From contig DF237062.1 in NCBI GenBank assembly GCA_000708835.1, positions 1 to 64,000 on the forward strand: DNA of 64,000 nucleotides, written 5' to 3'. The notes below the pieces were generated by a model. It was not told the DNA's origin. It searched no databases and was given only the letters and a program-made list of their open reading frames with translations. Below, in pieces: positions 44,817 through 57,651 of the stretch. The position numbers were made by a program, and so were the translations under genes. Positions within the stretch are counted from its first letter, which is position 1. Every line of letters begins with the position of its first letter. Source of the stretch: Klebsormidium nitens. Its lineage: Eukaryota > Streptophyta > Klebsormidiophyceae > Klebsormidiales > Klebsormidiaceae.

Positions 44817-47806
44817 ATGAAGGTCCTTGTGCTTGGGGGCACCGGCTATCTCGGGCAGTTCGTGGTTGACCACTTTCTGAATGCGGGTGATCCTGTGTTG
44901 TTCACCCATACAAAAGAGGTGGCACCGGAGATCACGCCGAATGGCGCCATGTGTTGGGGGGTACTGCCAGCAGCTCTACGTATTGACCTGACAACGGAGG
45001 GGGGTCTAGGTCTCCTTGAGGAGAGGGCCTTGCAGATGGGATGTGGTGTAAGCAAGTTGACATTTCCCAAAGACCTTCTCTTTGAAAGAAGTTTACAAGG
45101 ATGGCGAGGGCCTTTTGAAAGCACATGTCTGAAGTTTTCCTTCTGCTGTCAGAAGTCTCAAACTGGGCGCTGTGGGTCTTACTCTCTGCTCGAGCTGACA
45201 ACCAGGAAGCTTGTAAGTTCAGAATGCTTGGTGGTCAAAGCATTTTGAAAGCTTCCCTGCCTTAAGGGAGTTGGGGCATTAAAGTATAGAGCTCCAACAA
45301 CTTTACGACTTGTTTCAACTGCAGCCAGACGTCGTCATCAATTGTGCGGCCATCTCTCAACCGCGGGACTGCGAAAGCGACAGGGACCGGGCCTTTGCTG
45401 TTAATGTACCCTCTAGGGTGACAACATGGTTGACCCAGCGAGCGGCAGTTGATGGCAGGAGGCCACCGCTGTTCATACATTTATCCACCGATCAAAGTAA
45501 GGAAATGAAGTACATTTGTTGGTTCTATGCTGCCTGCCTCAGCTAGGCAGCACTGTAGGCACATAGTATCATAAACTCGCCGTTCTTTCCCTATTGAGTC
45601 CCCTTTGTGTCACAGGGAAGACAGAACTTTTGTTCAGCTTTGACACAGCCAAGAAGAACTTCCCTTTCTGATGCTCGAATGCGCTTCCGTATGGGTCCAC
45701 CTCTTGCATTTACTGGCCATGCGGCGCCGTCATCATCAGCCTACCTGCTCACTGAGTTGGCCAGAATTGCCGCATCGTTCTAGCAGACAACAGATTCATC
45801 CTGGTCTAACCACTTCAGTTCCTGCGTCTGAAAGACCAGACATATCTCCTCTTGCTGCAGCGTACGAGGGGAATAAGCCATTTTGGCACGAGGACGACCC
45901 GACGAACCCGGTGAACACATACGGCGAGTCCAAGGTGGCAGCTGAACGGCACTTACAAGAGAGCTACCCCAACCATGCAATCCTTAGAAGCAGCATCATC
46001 TACGGCCCACAACCACCCCTCATGCCGGTTGGCCGGACCCTCCCTCTCGCAGTAAGTTCAGACAACTGACTCACTTCAGGCGCTTTCTACTTGATGTTGC
46101 ATTGGAGCGTTTCTCCACTGTGAAGAGTGGGGGCGTCGAAGGCAGTGAAGCTCGATGAAAGCTGATGGGCGTCATGTTTTGTCAGCCTGACCAGCGAGCA
46201 AGGTGAGGCTGTTTTTTTTTGAGGCTGTTTTCTTTTGCGAATCGGGACTCCAAGTATCAATGTGTCTTGGAATCCGCTTGCTCTGTCCGCGAGTTGCTTG
46301 GACGGAGTCGCTCGAAGGAGCGGCTCGCACGATCTTTAGAGGACTGTACACTCTTCGAGGACTTCTTATGCTCTTCCATCCATGAGAGTCGCGTGCAATC
46401 GACTTGCGAAGGCTCTGGCGCCCCCAGTTCCGCGCCCATACTCGAAGCTGAACCGTCACAACCCGACTTTGGCTAAACCGGCCATGCATCTCTTGCTGCA
46501 GTGGATGGACGGCGTATTGTCGTCTGGCCAAGAAACCAGCTTTTTCGAAGATGAGTTCCGGAATCCGGTCTACGTGGGCGACGTCGTGGCAGCAATTGCC
46601 AAGCTCGCGGAAAGTGCTGAACAAGGTGGGTTGGGAACAGCGATGCTTAAACTGGAGGAAAGCTCTAAATCCGAAGATTCGCCAGAGACTCTCAGATAAC
46701 ATGGCTGGGTCCAAAAGCGTGCTTTCCTTCTTGGGGCGACTATGATCCATACTGCTCACCAGCTACGCTGTGCGTAGCGGATAACGGATAGTGCTTGGAC
46801 TCATTTCTCGAAGAAACTTGCATGCGAGCGGGAGACCCCTCGCCCCGGCGAACCCCTGCAGCTGCGAGATAGGGTCGGAGCGTTGGTGATGCAGCCACTG
46901 ATCAACTTTACAGGTTCACACCGTATGACACAGTGAATCGCACGAGAACTTTTATTGCGAAAGAAGTTTGCTCCGCTTCATTCAACCCGATCATAATTGT
47001 TGAGATTCCACCCTCAACTTAGTCGAGGCGCTGATGCGCTGTCTCCTGGATGCCTTCTAGACTATCTGTGTCCCCGACCTCGTGAAATCTTCCCGCCTCA
47101 TTCGCTTCATCGTTATGTTTCAGCGGTCAAAAGCGTTCGTCCACTCGTCTCATTCTGTTCGGCTACTTGAAGCAACCGATTGATCCAAGGTTTCCAAATT
47201 CCCGCCCGCAGACTACCCCTACCCGCACCGTGTATTCAACCTAGGCGGGCCGGAACGGCTGTCCCGAGTAGACATGGCGCTCGCGGTTGCTCGAGAGAGG
47301 GGCTACAGCGAACAGCTCGTGAAGCCAGTCCCTGCGGCGTCGGTGAGTGCTTCCGCTCTACGCTGGACCCTTCTTCTAACGAAGTCTGTGCAGCTATTCG
47401 TCCTTTTATTATAATAAGAAGATGGGGCCGGGCACTTTTGGTAAAAGGTGGTAGCTCAACAGCACGAACTCGTTCACTCCGCAATTGCCTTTCGGCTCTT
47501 ATTCGTTGTCAGACGGTCAATTCGTTTAAACTTCGAACATCTGGAGTTTTGGTCTTCTTTATCCACTCCTCGGCATTCCGGGGCCGTTACCTTTCCGTCA
47601 ATTGAAGGGCAACGTTCTCAAATGCTTTGTCAGTCACCATATCAAGCTCCGTTTCCGTCAGTTTCCGAAAATTTCCGGTTCCGTCTGTGCAGGTGAGCCG
47701 AGGGGTTGTCAGCCCAGCGGACATCTCGATGAACGTCGAACGGATACAACAGGAGCTTGGTATCAGCCTGACCCCTTTTGTAACTGGCGTTCAAAAGTCC
47801 TTTTAA
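44817..47806 (+). CDS. MAT2B/RmlD-like NAD(P)-binding protein (methionine adenosyltransferase beta-subunit-like)
   Basis: Six exons: 44817-45045, 45290-45496, 45861-46051, 46502-46625, 47212-47342 and 47693-47806 (TAA), phases agreeing, 331 aa. The first junction may be shifted by 2 bp on both sides (45047/45292) with no change of frame elsewhere. MKVLVLGGTGYLGQF carries the Rossmann GxxGxxG. PDVVINCAAISQP, IHLSTDQ, and the catalytic-type pair in NTYGESKVAAE (Tyr about 166, Lys about 170) follow; then LRSSIIYGP, NPVYVGDVV and HRVFNLGGPERLSR. This is the RmlD/MAT2B short-chain dehydrogenase subfamily. RmlD reduces dTDP-4-dehydrorhamnose, whereas MAT2B regulates S-adenosylmethionine synthetase. 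Which role applies here cannot be decided from sequence; the standalone form with no fused epimerase is noted. Confidence 0.87.
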
Positions 47807-48632
47807 CAGCATTCAGCGGCAAGACTGATGTGAAAAGTAGATTTTTGCACGCAATCGCCGTCTGACTTCCTATTTGCCAACATGAGTCGCTGTGGTTTCT
47901 TGAGCTTCTGTAAAGACTTGATGAAACGGCTACGCTTGATCCTTTGGCTGATAACTATACATGGATGGTCGTCGGATTGCGAAAGTGTCTCCTGGAGACT
48001 GCGGTCCTTTGGCTCTTGCTGTGAGTGATGCATGCAGCTTTGTCTTTGCGTCTACGTACACACATCTTGAGTGCATCTAGAAGACTATGAACGGGCGCGC
48101 ATGCAATCAAAGGATGCTAGCTCAGATCGCGAGCTCAGTGCAATTGATCAGGCCCATGACGTACTAAATATCGGGTGACTAGGCTCAAAGTGCGTTCGAG
48201 TCAACCGCATGCCAGTGACGGCAATTGCTCCATGCATGCATGTGGGCCGTCATGCAGTGTGCACATGTGGGGGCCGGCCGCCGGCCCTTGTGAACATTGC
48301 TAAGGCTAGCAAATTTGCATGTGCAGGGGAGAACACCCGACTAAGCCAGCAGCTGCTCACAAAAAAGTAATAACCGGCTTACATACAGTCTGCCAATATC
48401 AGAATAGCTGCACGTCAGTATCCATATATTTGCGCTCGCAACTATAAGGATTCTTATAGACCACACAGTCTACAATGATTGCATATGCCACTTTGGAGAC
48501 TGACCACATCATGTTCACTAGAGACGGTCATGAAAGCGAGCGCGGCCACCTGATTTGAGTCACTTGCAGATCCTGACAGTCGGTCATGCACGCTACTGTA
48601 CCTACCTTCACTAGAAATTTTTGATCAAAGAA
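47807..48632. other. Intergenic between convergent genes
   Basis: This interval lies between the 3' ends of the MAT2B-like and THO3 genes. It contains a GC palindrome-like run (GGCCGGCCGCCGGCC at 48272-48287) and CATGCATGCATG at 48233-48244. No gene was recognised. Confidence 0.4.
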
Positions 48633-51600
48633 TTAATAATAAGACCTGCCGTAACCCATGTAATGGTTCCTGGGTGGATAGTTGCTCTCCATTCTGAAGT
48701 TGAACCGAGGCTCCGCCCGAGGCTCGGGTCTACTTTCGTATGGGGCTGGTTGCCCTGAAAACCCGAACACTGCTACATGACCTGGGGTTGACCTGTCCGA
48801 GTCGTGGTATTCAGCATACGCAATCAGATTTTCTGACGGATGCCAAGCGAGGCTCTGCGTCCCCGGCAGCTTGTAGAGGGGTTTGGCGGTCTCCAACTCG
48901 CTCTGCAAAAAAAGGGGCGGCGAACCATCAACCAGAGCAGAACGAAACTATATCTTCAATACGAAAGTGTCATGAACATGTCCTGAACTCACCAAATTTA
49001 TGCATTTTCCCCTAACGCCAAAGCCATCCAGCATTGGGCAATGCTGCGGTGCTCACAATGACAGAGACCGAGTCCGGAAAGCAATGATTCCTCTGAAACA
49101 ATCATCCACATGGACAGGTGTAGCTTACCGTGGATCAACAGCTGATCTGGCCAGTTCACTCAGCCTCTTATTCGTACCCTTCAAATGAGCAGTCGTGCCT
49201 TTCTTTCCTGCCGTATTACTGCCACCACGATACCACTGGTGGCAAAGCAACTGCTTAACGGCGACCCTTTTTTGCGTTTGGAACTGCTGACCGACTTGCA
49301 ATAACCATCCTACAGAACTGAGAATTCGGTGTAGCCGAAATCCAGGCAAGATGGCAGCTCACCACCAGAATGAATGACTCGGCTCCGGATGCCACGTACT
49401 TGCCGTCGGGACTGATCTTAATCGATCTGATGTTGTACCTGAACAAACCGCGTCTCTCAATCAGGACGCGCTTGACACGTGGCACCAAAACACGGATCTG
49501 GTGCCCCTGAGCCTCGCGCTCAACCTCCGCAACCTCCAAGCCCACACCAAATATATATCCGCAACCCACACATGACTATAAGCCTTTTCACTGAACCAGC
49601 AAAGTGTCAACCGTGCCCCGTAACTGTCCGTAGGGGGATCATTTCTTCCCTTTGGACACGTCCCACATGCTTCGAACCTCACGTCGGCCACCCCGCAGCT
49701 GAAACTTCCGAGTAAATCATGTTCAAACTTTCGCCATCTGCCGCATGACTATTACCAGCACTCACTCGTGCTCTGTGATGGTCCGGAGGCAGATCATTTC
49801 GGACAGGTCCCATATGCTGACTCCAGGCCCAAAGCCCCGGAAACCTGAAATCAGATCTCAGATCCGACCAAAGAAGTAGAATCCATCACCCTGAAACCAG
49901 CGAAGACTCACTCGTGCTCCGTGATGGTCCGTAGGCAGATCATTTCCGACAGGTCCCATATGCTGACCAGGCCGTCATTGCCCCCAATGGCCATGTGCCG
50001 CCCCGCCTTGTCGCCCGCGATCGCATAGATGCTGCCCGTGTGCGCCGTCACCGTGTCGACTTGCGCGAGGGACGGGTAAGCAAAAACGTCCACCGAACCT
50101 GCGGACGAACGGGGCACGACGTCGCGAGACGGATGTTTCGGCTCTTTCCTGACGTCATCGATGATAGGTCTCGACAGGGGGTTGGCGACCTTCTAAAAGA
50201 AGAAGCCCGGTTTTGGAGGCCACTTTCGGGAGGACAGGGTGCAAGTAACGAGTACGCAAAGCCGTCGACTGAGTCAGCGGACGACCGCACAGAATAACTG
50301 GCCTCTTCCTCTGCATTTGAACAGTATTGAGCGTTTGCTCTGGGCTCTCGATCGTGGAAGGCGAATAGGATCCGCAGGTAAACGGGTAAAGAGGTAACGG
50401 GGTAACGGGGTAACGAGGTCCAAAAAGGTAATGCACAACGGAGAAGAGCGAAAGTAAGGAACAAGAGAGGGAACGAAAGGCAAACCAAGGGACCAAGCAG
50501 AGACATGCGAAGGCATACCGTCATTAACGCTTTGAGCGAGCGCTCAGCAAGGACACAGTTTCTGAAACACTGCGCTTCTCCTGCGGGGTCATTTCGACAA
50601 GGATCCGCCCTATAGTGGCGTACGGTCCTCCTCCGTGAAAATTGCAAGTCCCGTTTCTATAAAGATCAAGCAAAGACAGTAACCGGTCGGAGCTTGGAAT
50701 CCAAAGAGGGGAGTCCTAGTATAAGTGAGCCAGGATCTATGAAAGACGGGGCTTACCATAGCCGTTCACGACGAGGAAGAGGTCGCCTGTCCTATCCCAC
50801 ATGAACTCGTTTGCCTAGCAGGAGAGGCGCACAGTCTGTGAGAAGATGGAATTCACAGCAACGGGCTCGGAAACACACAAGGCCCCACCTCGGCGACGAC
50901 TGTAGCTGCTCGTATGACAATCTGAGCTCCGAGCACTTCTTTAATACTGGTGCGCCCCGTTTTGGACGGCTTTAAATTCGGACGGGCAAACCCGGCTTTC
51001 AAGTTTGAACCTCATAGAACCAATCTGCGGCTGCTCGAGCGCGTCGGCTTTCGACGCCCATTAAAAGCACCATCAGGAGACGAGCCGCGCGCGACAAATT
51101 CTACACACGCATGCTTGCGGCCGCAGACTGGATCAGATAGCCCAAAATTGAAACCCGGGTTTGCCCGTCCAAATAAAAATCGCCCAGAATAGGGCGACCA
51201 GTCTGTCCCGTCAAGCATTGGACAATGCCAAGCCCCTTGAGAGCAAGCGATGGTGTTTGAGCTACACAACGCTGTTGTATGGTGACCAAAAATCAGGTGG
51301 CGAGTACCGGCAGGTGACATCAGATAAGATTAAGGAAAGGCTGTCGCTGTTCTTCACAGCATGTTTAGTCAGAAGCACCCAAGTGGATCAAACCTGGAGA
51401 ACCTCCTGCACATTAGCATAGAATATCGAGCGCGGTTGCCAGGTGTGCACGAGCGGAAGCAAGGAAGTGCACCGTGGGGCGGATCGGGAAAAAGACACTA
51501 CGCTCCGCAAGACGAAAGGTGCTTTCTCACCTCTGATTTCCACTGCCGGGACTCGACGGTCCTGAACTTCCGAGTGTCGATGAAAGAGATGACGTCCTTC

Positions 51601-54447
51601 TGAGCAGGCAACAGCAAAAATAGGACGTCAACGATTGCCCAGCTTTATTATCTGAAGGGGACTCTCCCGGACGCTTTTGTGCATTGTTACTCGTATCAGA
51701 GACGGCTGTCACGAGGGCTGTTACTAACTTGGATACAATCTCGGTCTGTCTCGACATTCAAAATTGAGACGTCAACTCGAAGGTAGAAACATACAGACGT
51801 GCGAGCTGCTATAGAGCAGAATGCCCCGGTTGTTGCTGCGCAACCGGGCAGCGCTGGTGATAATCAAAACAAGTCGAGTCAAGCAAAACCATGACGCGCG
51901 TCGTTGAGGACGTGTTGCCTTCAGTGAAATCATTATGTTACTTGGGAGGTCTTGGCACCCTAAAGTCAGCCTTTGCTAAGACCGCTCAGAATGGAACACT
52001 TCTGCTCAAAATTAGTCATTGTGATGCGTCAAACGTCCATGCCGGCTATGAACTGTTTGCTTCACGGCACAACGCTTGAAACGACATTTTTGTCTCGCGC
52101 AAGAGCACGAAAACACGGCGGACGGCGTCGAAGCTTACGCTGTCGCCAACGGCCAGGTGCGTTCCATCCGGCCGGTAGGCCAAGTTTATGCAGCCGTTGC
52201 CAAGATTAAGGTCCTGTATGCACTTGCCACCTGGCAGAAGGAGAGAGCGCAATGAGTGAAAAGCCACGGTCAAAAGTCGCAGGGGCTTTGTCAAATTGAG
52301 TAGCATGTGAAGTGAGTAAAAGTGGACTTGTGTTGAACTCGAGGCGGAGTATTCATAGTATGACGACGGAAAGAAGGGGGGATAGTACTGACCAGGCGAA
52401 AATGCAGGTTATGAAAGGGGGCAGCAAAAGTTCTGAAGACAATCATATGCTTGAGTGGGACATCTTCGACAGCGACTTTTCCCCGACTCTCTTGTAGCCA
52501 CTTTCGATCCAGGTGGAAGGCAAAAGTTGCTGGATATTCGAGATTGAGGTCAGGTGAAAAGGCAGAACCAAGTCCCCATACCAGATCTCCATATGCACTG
52601 CCTCGAACAACCATCGCCGTAATCAACAATTTCGATCAGAGCTATGTGCGTACCTCCAAACTTGCGTACCCATCAGAACATAGAATAGGCAACCTCTATC
52701 CTGCACGCTCCAACTGGTACGCACATAGGAAGGGAAGGCAATGCAAGTACCCGGGCCGCAGATGCTGACTACCAGGTTTCCAGTATCAGTTGACACTCAT
52801 CGACTGGATTCGAGTAGACCACACCCTGACCTAGCCCGTCTGTCCTCCTCATGCACAGCCTTAAAAGACCTTCACTGTTGCTCTAAGATCGATCAGAGAG
52901 GGTCGACTCACTTCGCGTGTCCCACACTCTGACGTAGCCGTCAGCCCCGATGCTGGCGACCTTGTCATGGTGGGTGGGGTCCCAGGCTACCTGGATGGAC
53001 GCCTCTTTATGCCCCACTAGCTCCTGATTTCGCTTGAAGTTCTGCACCAGAGAAAAGGAGCGAACTATGTAAATGTGACGTGTAATCAATCGCCTGTGTT
53101 TCTGGAGGTCAAGTTCTGCAACATGAGGGCTTTGTGCTCCCAAGAATCAGAGTTGAACATTGCGCCATGCAGAAGGCATTAGAACCAAGGGAAGTTTGCT
53201 TGCAGAAAGAAGAGGCGCTATCTGATGGCCAGATCGAGAATATCAGATCCAGAGTCCAGAAACTTTAGAGACTGGTTCAGCTTTGATTACATAGCCAGAC
53301 AACTCCAGCCGGACAATAGGCACACTGATTGCATGACCCAGCCTTTCTACCAGACCAGAAGCAGGCAGACCTTGAATTGAAACTGCGGAAAAGGAAACAC
53401 CACACGCGTTAGTCAAGCAAGCCTCCAAGACGAGGAAACAGGAGCTACTCAGATGAAAAACTGGTCGATGATGCTCTTGGCAATGGCAGTAAGAAAGTGC
53501 GGCACTCACGAAGCTTCCGCTCTCCAGGTGCCAGATCCGCACGGTAGTGTCGTACGAGGTCGATGCGAGCTTCCTTCCATCACCACTCCAGGCCACCCCT
53601 TGACACTGTGGATGTACGGTGTTGAGTTCCAGAATTAGAAACTCAATGGACAAGCGTTTCATAAGCTTGGGGAACCAACAAGAACGTAAGGGCAGTGGTG
53701 GGAAGTAAATTTGGGGCTTCTGCATTACTCTGCGTGGTATTCCCCCATCCACTTGTTCGCTATCGTGACAGGATTGCTGTTGCACAATATGATGGAAGAG
53801 AAAAGTTTTTTGGGCCTTGTCGACTATGCAAATCTTTCCAACTCAACTCCGTCACACGAGTATAATCGACAAGGTTGCCCCCTAGTTGCTGAAAATGCTT
53901 CAAGACAGGAACAGCAAGCCCTTCCTTGGGGGGGGGACATCGTAGAGCAGAACACTGACTGTGCCCTGCTGGTGGTCACTTTCCCACATTGTCATAAATG
54001 TTGAGCTTTTTCTATCCAAATATAGGCTACTGAAGCACTCCGGCTTTGCGAAAGCAAGTGTCTCATTTGTGTTTCACCCCACACTCTCGAGAAGTATGGC
54101 TCTTCGGTCCAATCACCATAAAGAAGCGGGTCTTTACTCTCAGAAGAAAATTGACTTGACGGTTACATATTTGATAGGAGAGAGTTAAGGCCTTACTGCA
54201 TTGCAATAATGATGAGGAACCTTTCACCCAATTCAAATTGCGAGCAATGTCCAGATGTGGTGGTGGCTTTGATGTACTTTGAAAGATCATCAGACGCACG
54301 CAGGAATTTGCAGCTTACCTGTTTCCGATGACCTCTCAGCTCAACGGTGCGCGCATTGCCCTTAAATAAGTTGTTTTCTGGGTCAAGTGGCCCAAATCCA
54401 CGGCTGTCCATAGAGTGCCGGTGCGCATCAACATCTAGTGGAGTCAA
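48633..54447 (-). CDS. THO3: THO complex subunit 3 (TEX1) WD40 protein
   Basis: Nine minus-strand exons: 54447 (or 54411)-54319, 53605-53510, 53041-52912, 52230-52139, 51599-51531, 50814-50757, 50098-49912, 49438-49363 and 48902-48633 (TAA). All phases agree, giving 368 aa (356 aa from the inner ATG). WD repeats are visible in order: LASTSYDTTVRIWHLESG, VASIGADGYVRVWDTRSG, FIDTRKFRTVESRQWKSE, NEFMWDRTGDLFLVV, MAIGGNDGLVSIWDLSEM, ISPDGKYVASGAESF and LAWHPSENLIAYA. The order and the short edge strands match plant THO3/TEX1, a WD40 subunit of the THO/TREX complex that couples transcription to mRNA export and small-RNA production in the nucleus. The C-terminal tail (Arg/Tyr/Gly-rich) is extra. 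Intron 7 holds duplicated copies of the exon 7 end; see 49766-49844. Confidence 0.9.
49615..49690 (-). repeat. Decayed third copy of the THO3 exon 7 end
   Basis: Read on the minus strand, AGCATGTGGGACGTGTCCAA and then CCTACGGACAGTTACGGGGC match the exon 7 end (AGCATATGGGACCTGTCGGA, CCTACGGACCATCACGGAGC) with substitutions and a small insertion. The donor has changed to a non-consensus sequence and the frame is interrupted by TGA. It lies about 155 bp beyond the better-preserved copy and appears to be an older duplicate. Confidence 0.55.
49766..49844 (-). other. Duplicated THO3 exon 7 end, possible mutually exclusive exon 7b
   Basis: On the minus strand an acceptor (CTGATTTCAG) precedes 79 nt ending at a GTGAGT donor. 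The last roughly 55 nt duplicate the end of exon 7 (SIWDLSEMICLRTITEH), with mostly silent changes. The first roughly 24 nt are new and would encode FRGFGPGV. Length 79 equals 2+75+2, so the segment joins exon 6 (phase 1) and exon 8 (phase 2) in frame with no stop. Using it instead of exon 7 (187 nt) would remove 36 residues from one WD blade. Including both exons would break the frame, which fits mutually exclusive splicing. Whether it is used is unknown. Confidence 0.6.
50378..50417. repeat. 8-bp tandem repeat, five units
   Basis: The five units are GTAAACGG, GTAAAGAG, GTAACGGG, GTAACGGG and GTAACGAG. The array lies in the intron between THO3 exons 6 and 7. It is a simple microsatellite-like array with no evident function. 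Confidence 0.75.
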
Positions 54448-57400
54448 ACCTCACCATCCGTGCCTTGTTTTCATATGCAAAATACGCACAGCCATCTTCA
54501 ATGGGCGATGCTCTAGCCTTTAGGTAAACCTGCGCCAGAGCTGGCGAAACACCTCGACTACCTTTTCAGGCCTCTACAGATGTGAGCCGAAGTCAGCTAG
54601 GATTTTGTGCATGATCGTCTCGTCCCCCAATCCGACTTTATAATGATCGAGAAATGACGATGATATTAGTACTAGGAATTGTCACTCTTATAGAAGTTGC
54701 CAGAGTTCAAGTTGCTAGTTGCAGAATGAAAAACGGCATATTAGACTTTTATCGACCAACTCAATTCTGCGAGTGCATGCGAGCTCGTATAGGGTATCTT
54801 GCAAGCGGATTTCTGAGTTCTTGACCAATATGCTACATGCTGACATTCATTGCTTGCTGGGCCACAATCTCGGAGTCGAAGCAGCAGGGGCTTCAACTTA
54901 TAACCATGATTCAACTCCGGAATTTCCCAACTCCAGATTTTTGCATCAATTTACCGTACGAGGACGCGCGAAAAGTTGCTTCTACCGGGCTATATGCCAG
55001 CGGACGACTCGTCGTGCACTCAAGTCACGACTGAGACACTTCTTGACCTAACCTATCCTCTAACGGACTAGATAACCGGTCGTGCAATTGGTCTCGGGAG
55101 GCGAACCCCGAGCTCGTGAAAGCCACTATCTCAGTCTATCCGTTCTTTCTTGGCGGCCGGACCCCCCTGTCCCGGGTCCGGTTTGGAAATCCTAACATGG
55201 CCAATGCACAAGTTGTAACCGGACTCCGGTGACCAAGCCCCGGGCCAAGGTCCAACCGGCCCGAGTACTCCGGCCGCCTTCATTAATATGCCGGGGCTAG
55301 GCCAGGGCTGCAGCTGCTCCACAATGTAGCCCGGGTGATCCCGCCAGCACAGAGGTGGTGGAGTACCGGGAGGGACCGGAATTTGGATTCCTCATCGATG
55401 AATGACAGTCGAAAATATCGGAGTTGGCAAAATCCGGAGTAGAATTCATGGTTATCTCAACTTCACGTTCAAATCAGGGTGAAGCCTCAGCCTCAGGAAG
55501 GCAAATTCAAATTGGTATCTGGGGCGTCAAACAAGCGTAGAAGGCCTTCGGATTTTGGTCAGAGCTTCCAGTGCCACGTGAAAGGAAGCCTTTAACACAG
55601 AGATTACGCATCCTCAGGGAAGCGGGCTCCATCTGCAGTCATGCTCGGTCCAGCCAAGATCCTGCCAGGCCTTATTGGCTCCTTCGCATTTGCAGGGGTG
55701 TTTTGGCATCTCACCAGAAATGTGAAGATCTTTGGGGGTGAGGATTCTTCCTTGAACAACATATATGTATCCTAGCTTGGATATTTGAGGTGGCATTTAT
55801 TTGCCTCAGTTTGTCATTGTGAAGGTGCGATGCATGTAAAGGTATGCAGCGCACAATCAAGGATACCCTGAAGTTGTCCAACGCTGAAGAGATGCGGCAA
55901 AGTGTCTACCTGCAACAACTTATCAAAGTTTGCGAGCTCTTGCTCTATGTTTCTTCGGGTGCTTTATTGACATCAATAAGCCAGGGCCTTTCCTTGATCA
56001 CCACAAAGGAGAGGACTCGTTCATTTTCTGCTGGTTTCCAATGTTTGTTTGCATCCATTCACCGCTTGCTCAGCCTGGCGCTCTGCCTAGCGAGTGTTGC
56101 TCTGCAAGCACAGCAAAGCCTGGCAGTATTGTTTCTGGTGGCATGCCCAATGACCAACAATGATTAGTTTCAAAGGAGCCGCTCCTCAACCAAGATCATT
56201 TTTGGCAGGTACTATTCCTCACACAAACACAAAAGAATGGGCAGCCGAGACGGAAAGGCGCATTGATCATGGCTGGACAAGAGAGGGCGGACCTCCCACT
56301 GTCCTCAACCCCATCTCACGGCAGAATTACAAGCTGAACATCGACTAGACATGAACTTGTGAGATCATTGCACATGACAGTTACTTAATACTTAGAGACC
56401 TAGCCATGTTTGGTAGCTGAGTTGGTCACACCAAATGAAGAGGTTGTGCCGAGTTTATTTCTGGAGGCTGGCATGACACTTTGTGACGCTGTAAGTTTCA
56501 TACATCTGCTGAAAATCTTTTCAGCATTTTACCAAACAAGCTCGCAGTATCATTTTTTTCTTCTTCCTAGGCCCAGGGTCTGTGCTTCCCATCGTTGACA
56601 GCACCCTGGTAATTGTCTGATGCCACCCTTCCAACAAAGAAAGGATGTCTTAGAGTTGGATCTGAAGATGTTGTCGTAGCTTCACTTAGAGCCTTCAACG
56701 ATTGCAACTGAAGGCAGAAAGGAGCTTAAAGAGGGCGTCTACCCACGTGGTGCTCCGGCGGTCCCTTCGCAGCAACTCCGCATCTTGTGTCGCCAAAAAA
56801 TTGGTCACGTGTACCAAAATTAGCGACCAAACCACTGGCATACGGGCCAGCTGGTCGCCGAGGCGTTCCGGGTCTCAGGACGCTTCCTTTAAGGCAGATA
56901 TTTAGGCGGCCCTTGGTGGCCCCATGGACATTGAGAGTTTCACGGTGATATATGTTATGCAAGGATATGCGTCAGAACTAAGCACACAGCCGCCTAAGGT
57001 GAACGTGCGATGGAAGGATGTGCAATTGTGTACGTTATATGCAAGTGCAAAACTGGTCGGAGTTTGTTGCAAGTTAAGTGTGTGTATGCTCGCGAGGCCG
57101 GCTTAATTGCAATGGCCCTCCGAGAAAGCTCTATTTGCTGATGCGTAATACCATCACTGAGCTATATACAAGCAATGATGTACGTTGAACTCATTGAAAG
57201 ACAAAAACAGGGCACTGAGCAGCCATGCCCCATGCAAGTGTGTGTGCAATTTAAATCGAACATCCGCAAGGTGCATACAAGTTTCGCCTCTCGAAATAAC
57301 TTGACTTTGAATCCGTGGGTCGTGGTTTTCAAATTGCAGAAATTTCGCACATGTCACTCAATGACAACCAACGCTCATGATCACCCACAAACCGCAATTG

Positions 57401-57651
57401 AATGGCGATGGCATGCCACATCACGCACATCTACTGCAGCGGCATGTTGTGTGGTCAACAAGCTCCACGATTTTGTGGCGTACAAGTGACCAATGCGTGC
57501 AGGCACTTGTACACATGGATGATGGACCTGCTAGTTGTATCTCTATGAAGGTGAAACATATGGTGACCTGTCTTTGCCTACATGCTGTCGTCAAGTGTAC
57601 GAATCGATTTCTGAAACAGGCTACGAGTCCATACTTCTTCACAAGTATTGT
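54448..57651. other. 3.2-kb stretch without an identified gene
   Basis: Plus-strand frames at 55844-56167 (107 codons) and 56160-56348 (62 codons) overlap end to start and might be fragments of one decayed coding sequence, but no family was recognised. The 55131-55322 area is GC-rich. No tRNA passed inspection. Confidence 0.35.

Noticed and set aside
55084-55142. tRNA-like T-arm (GGGGTTCGCCTCCC on the minus strand)
   Set aside because: No matching D-arm, anticodon stem or acceptor stem could be drawn.
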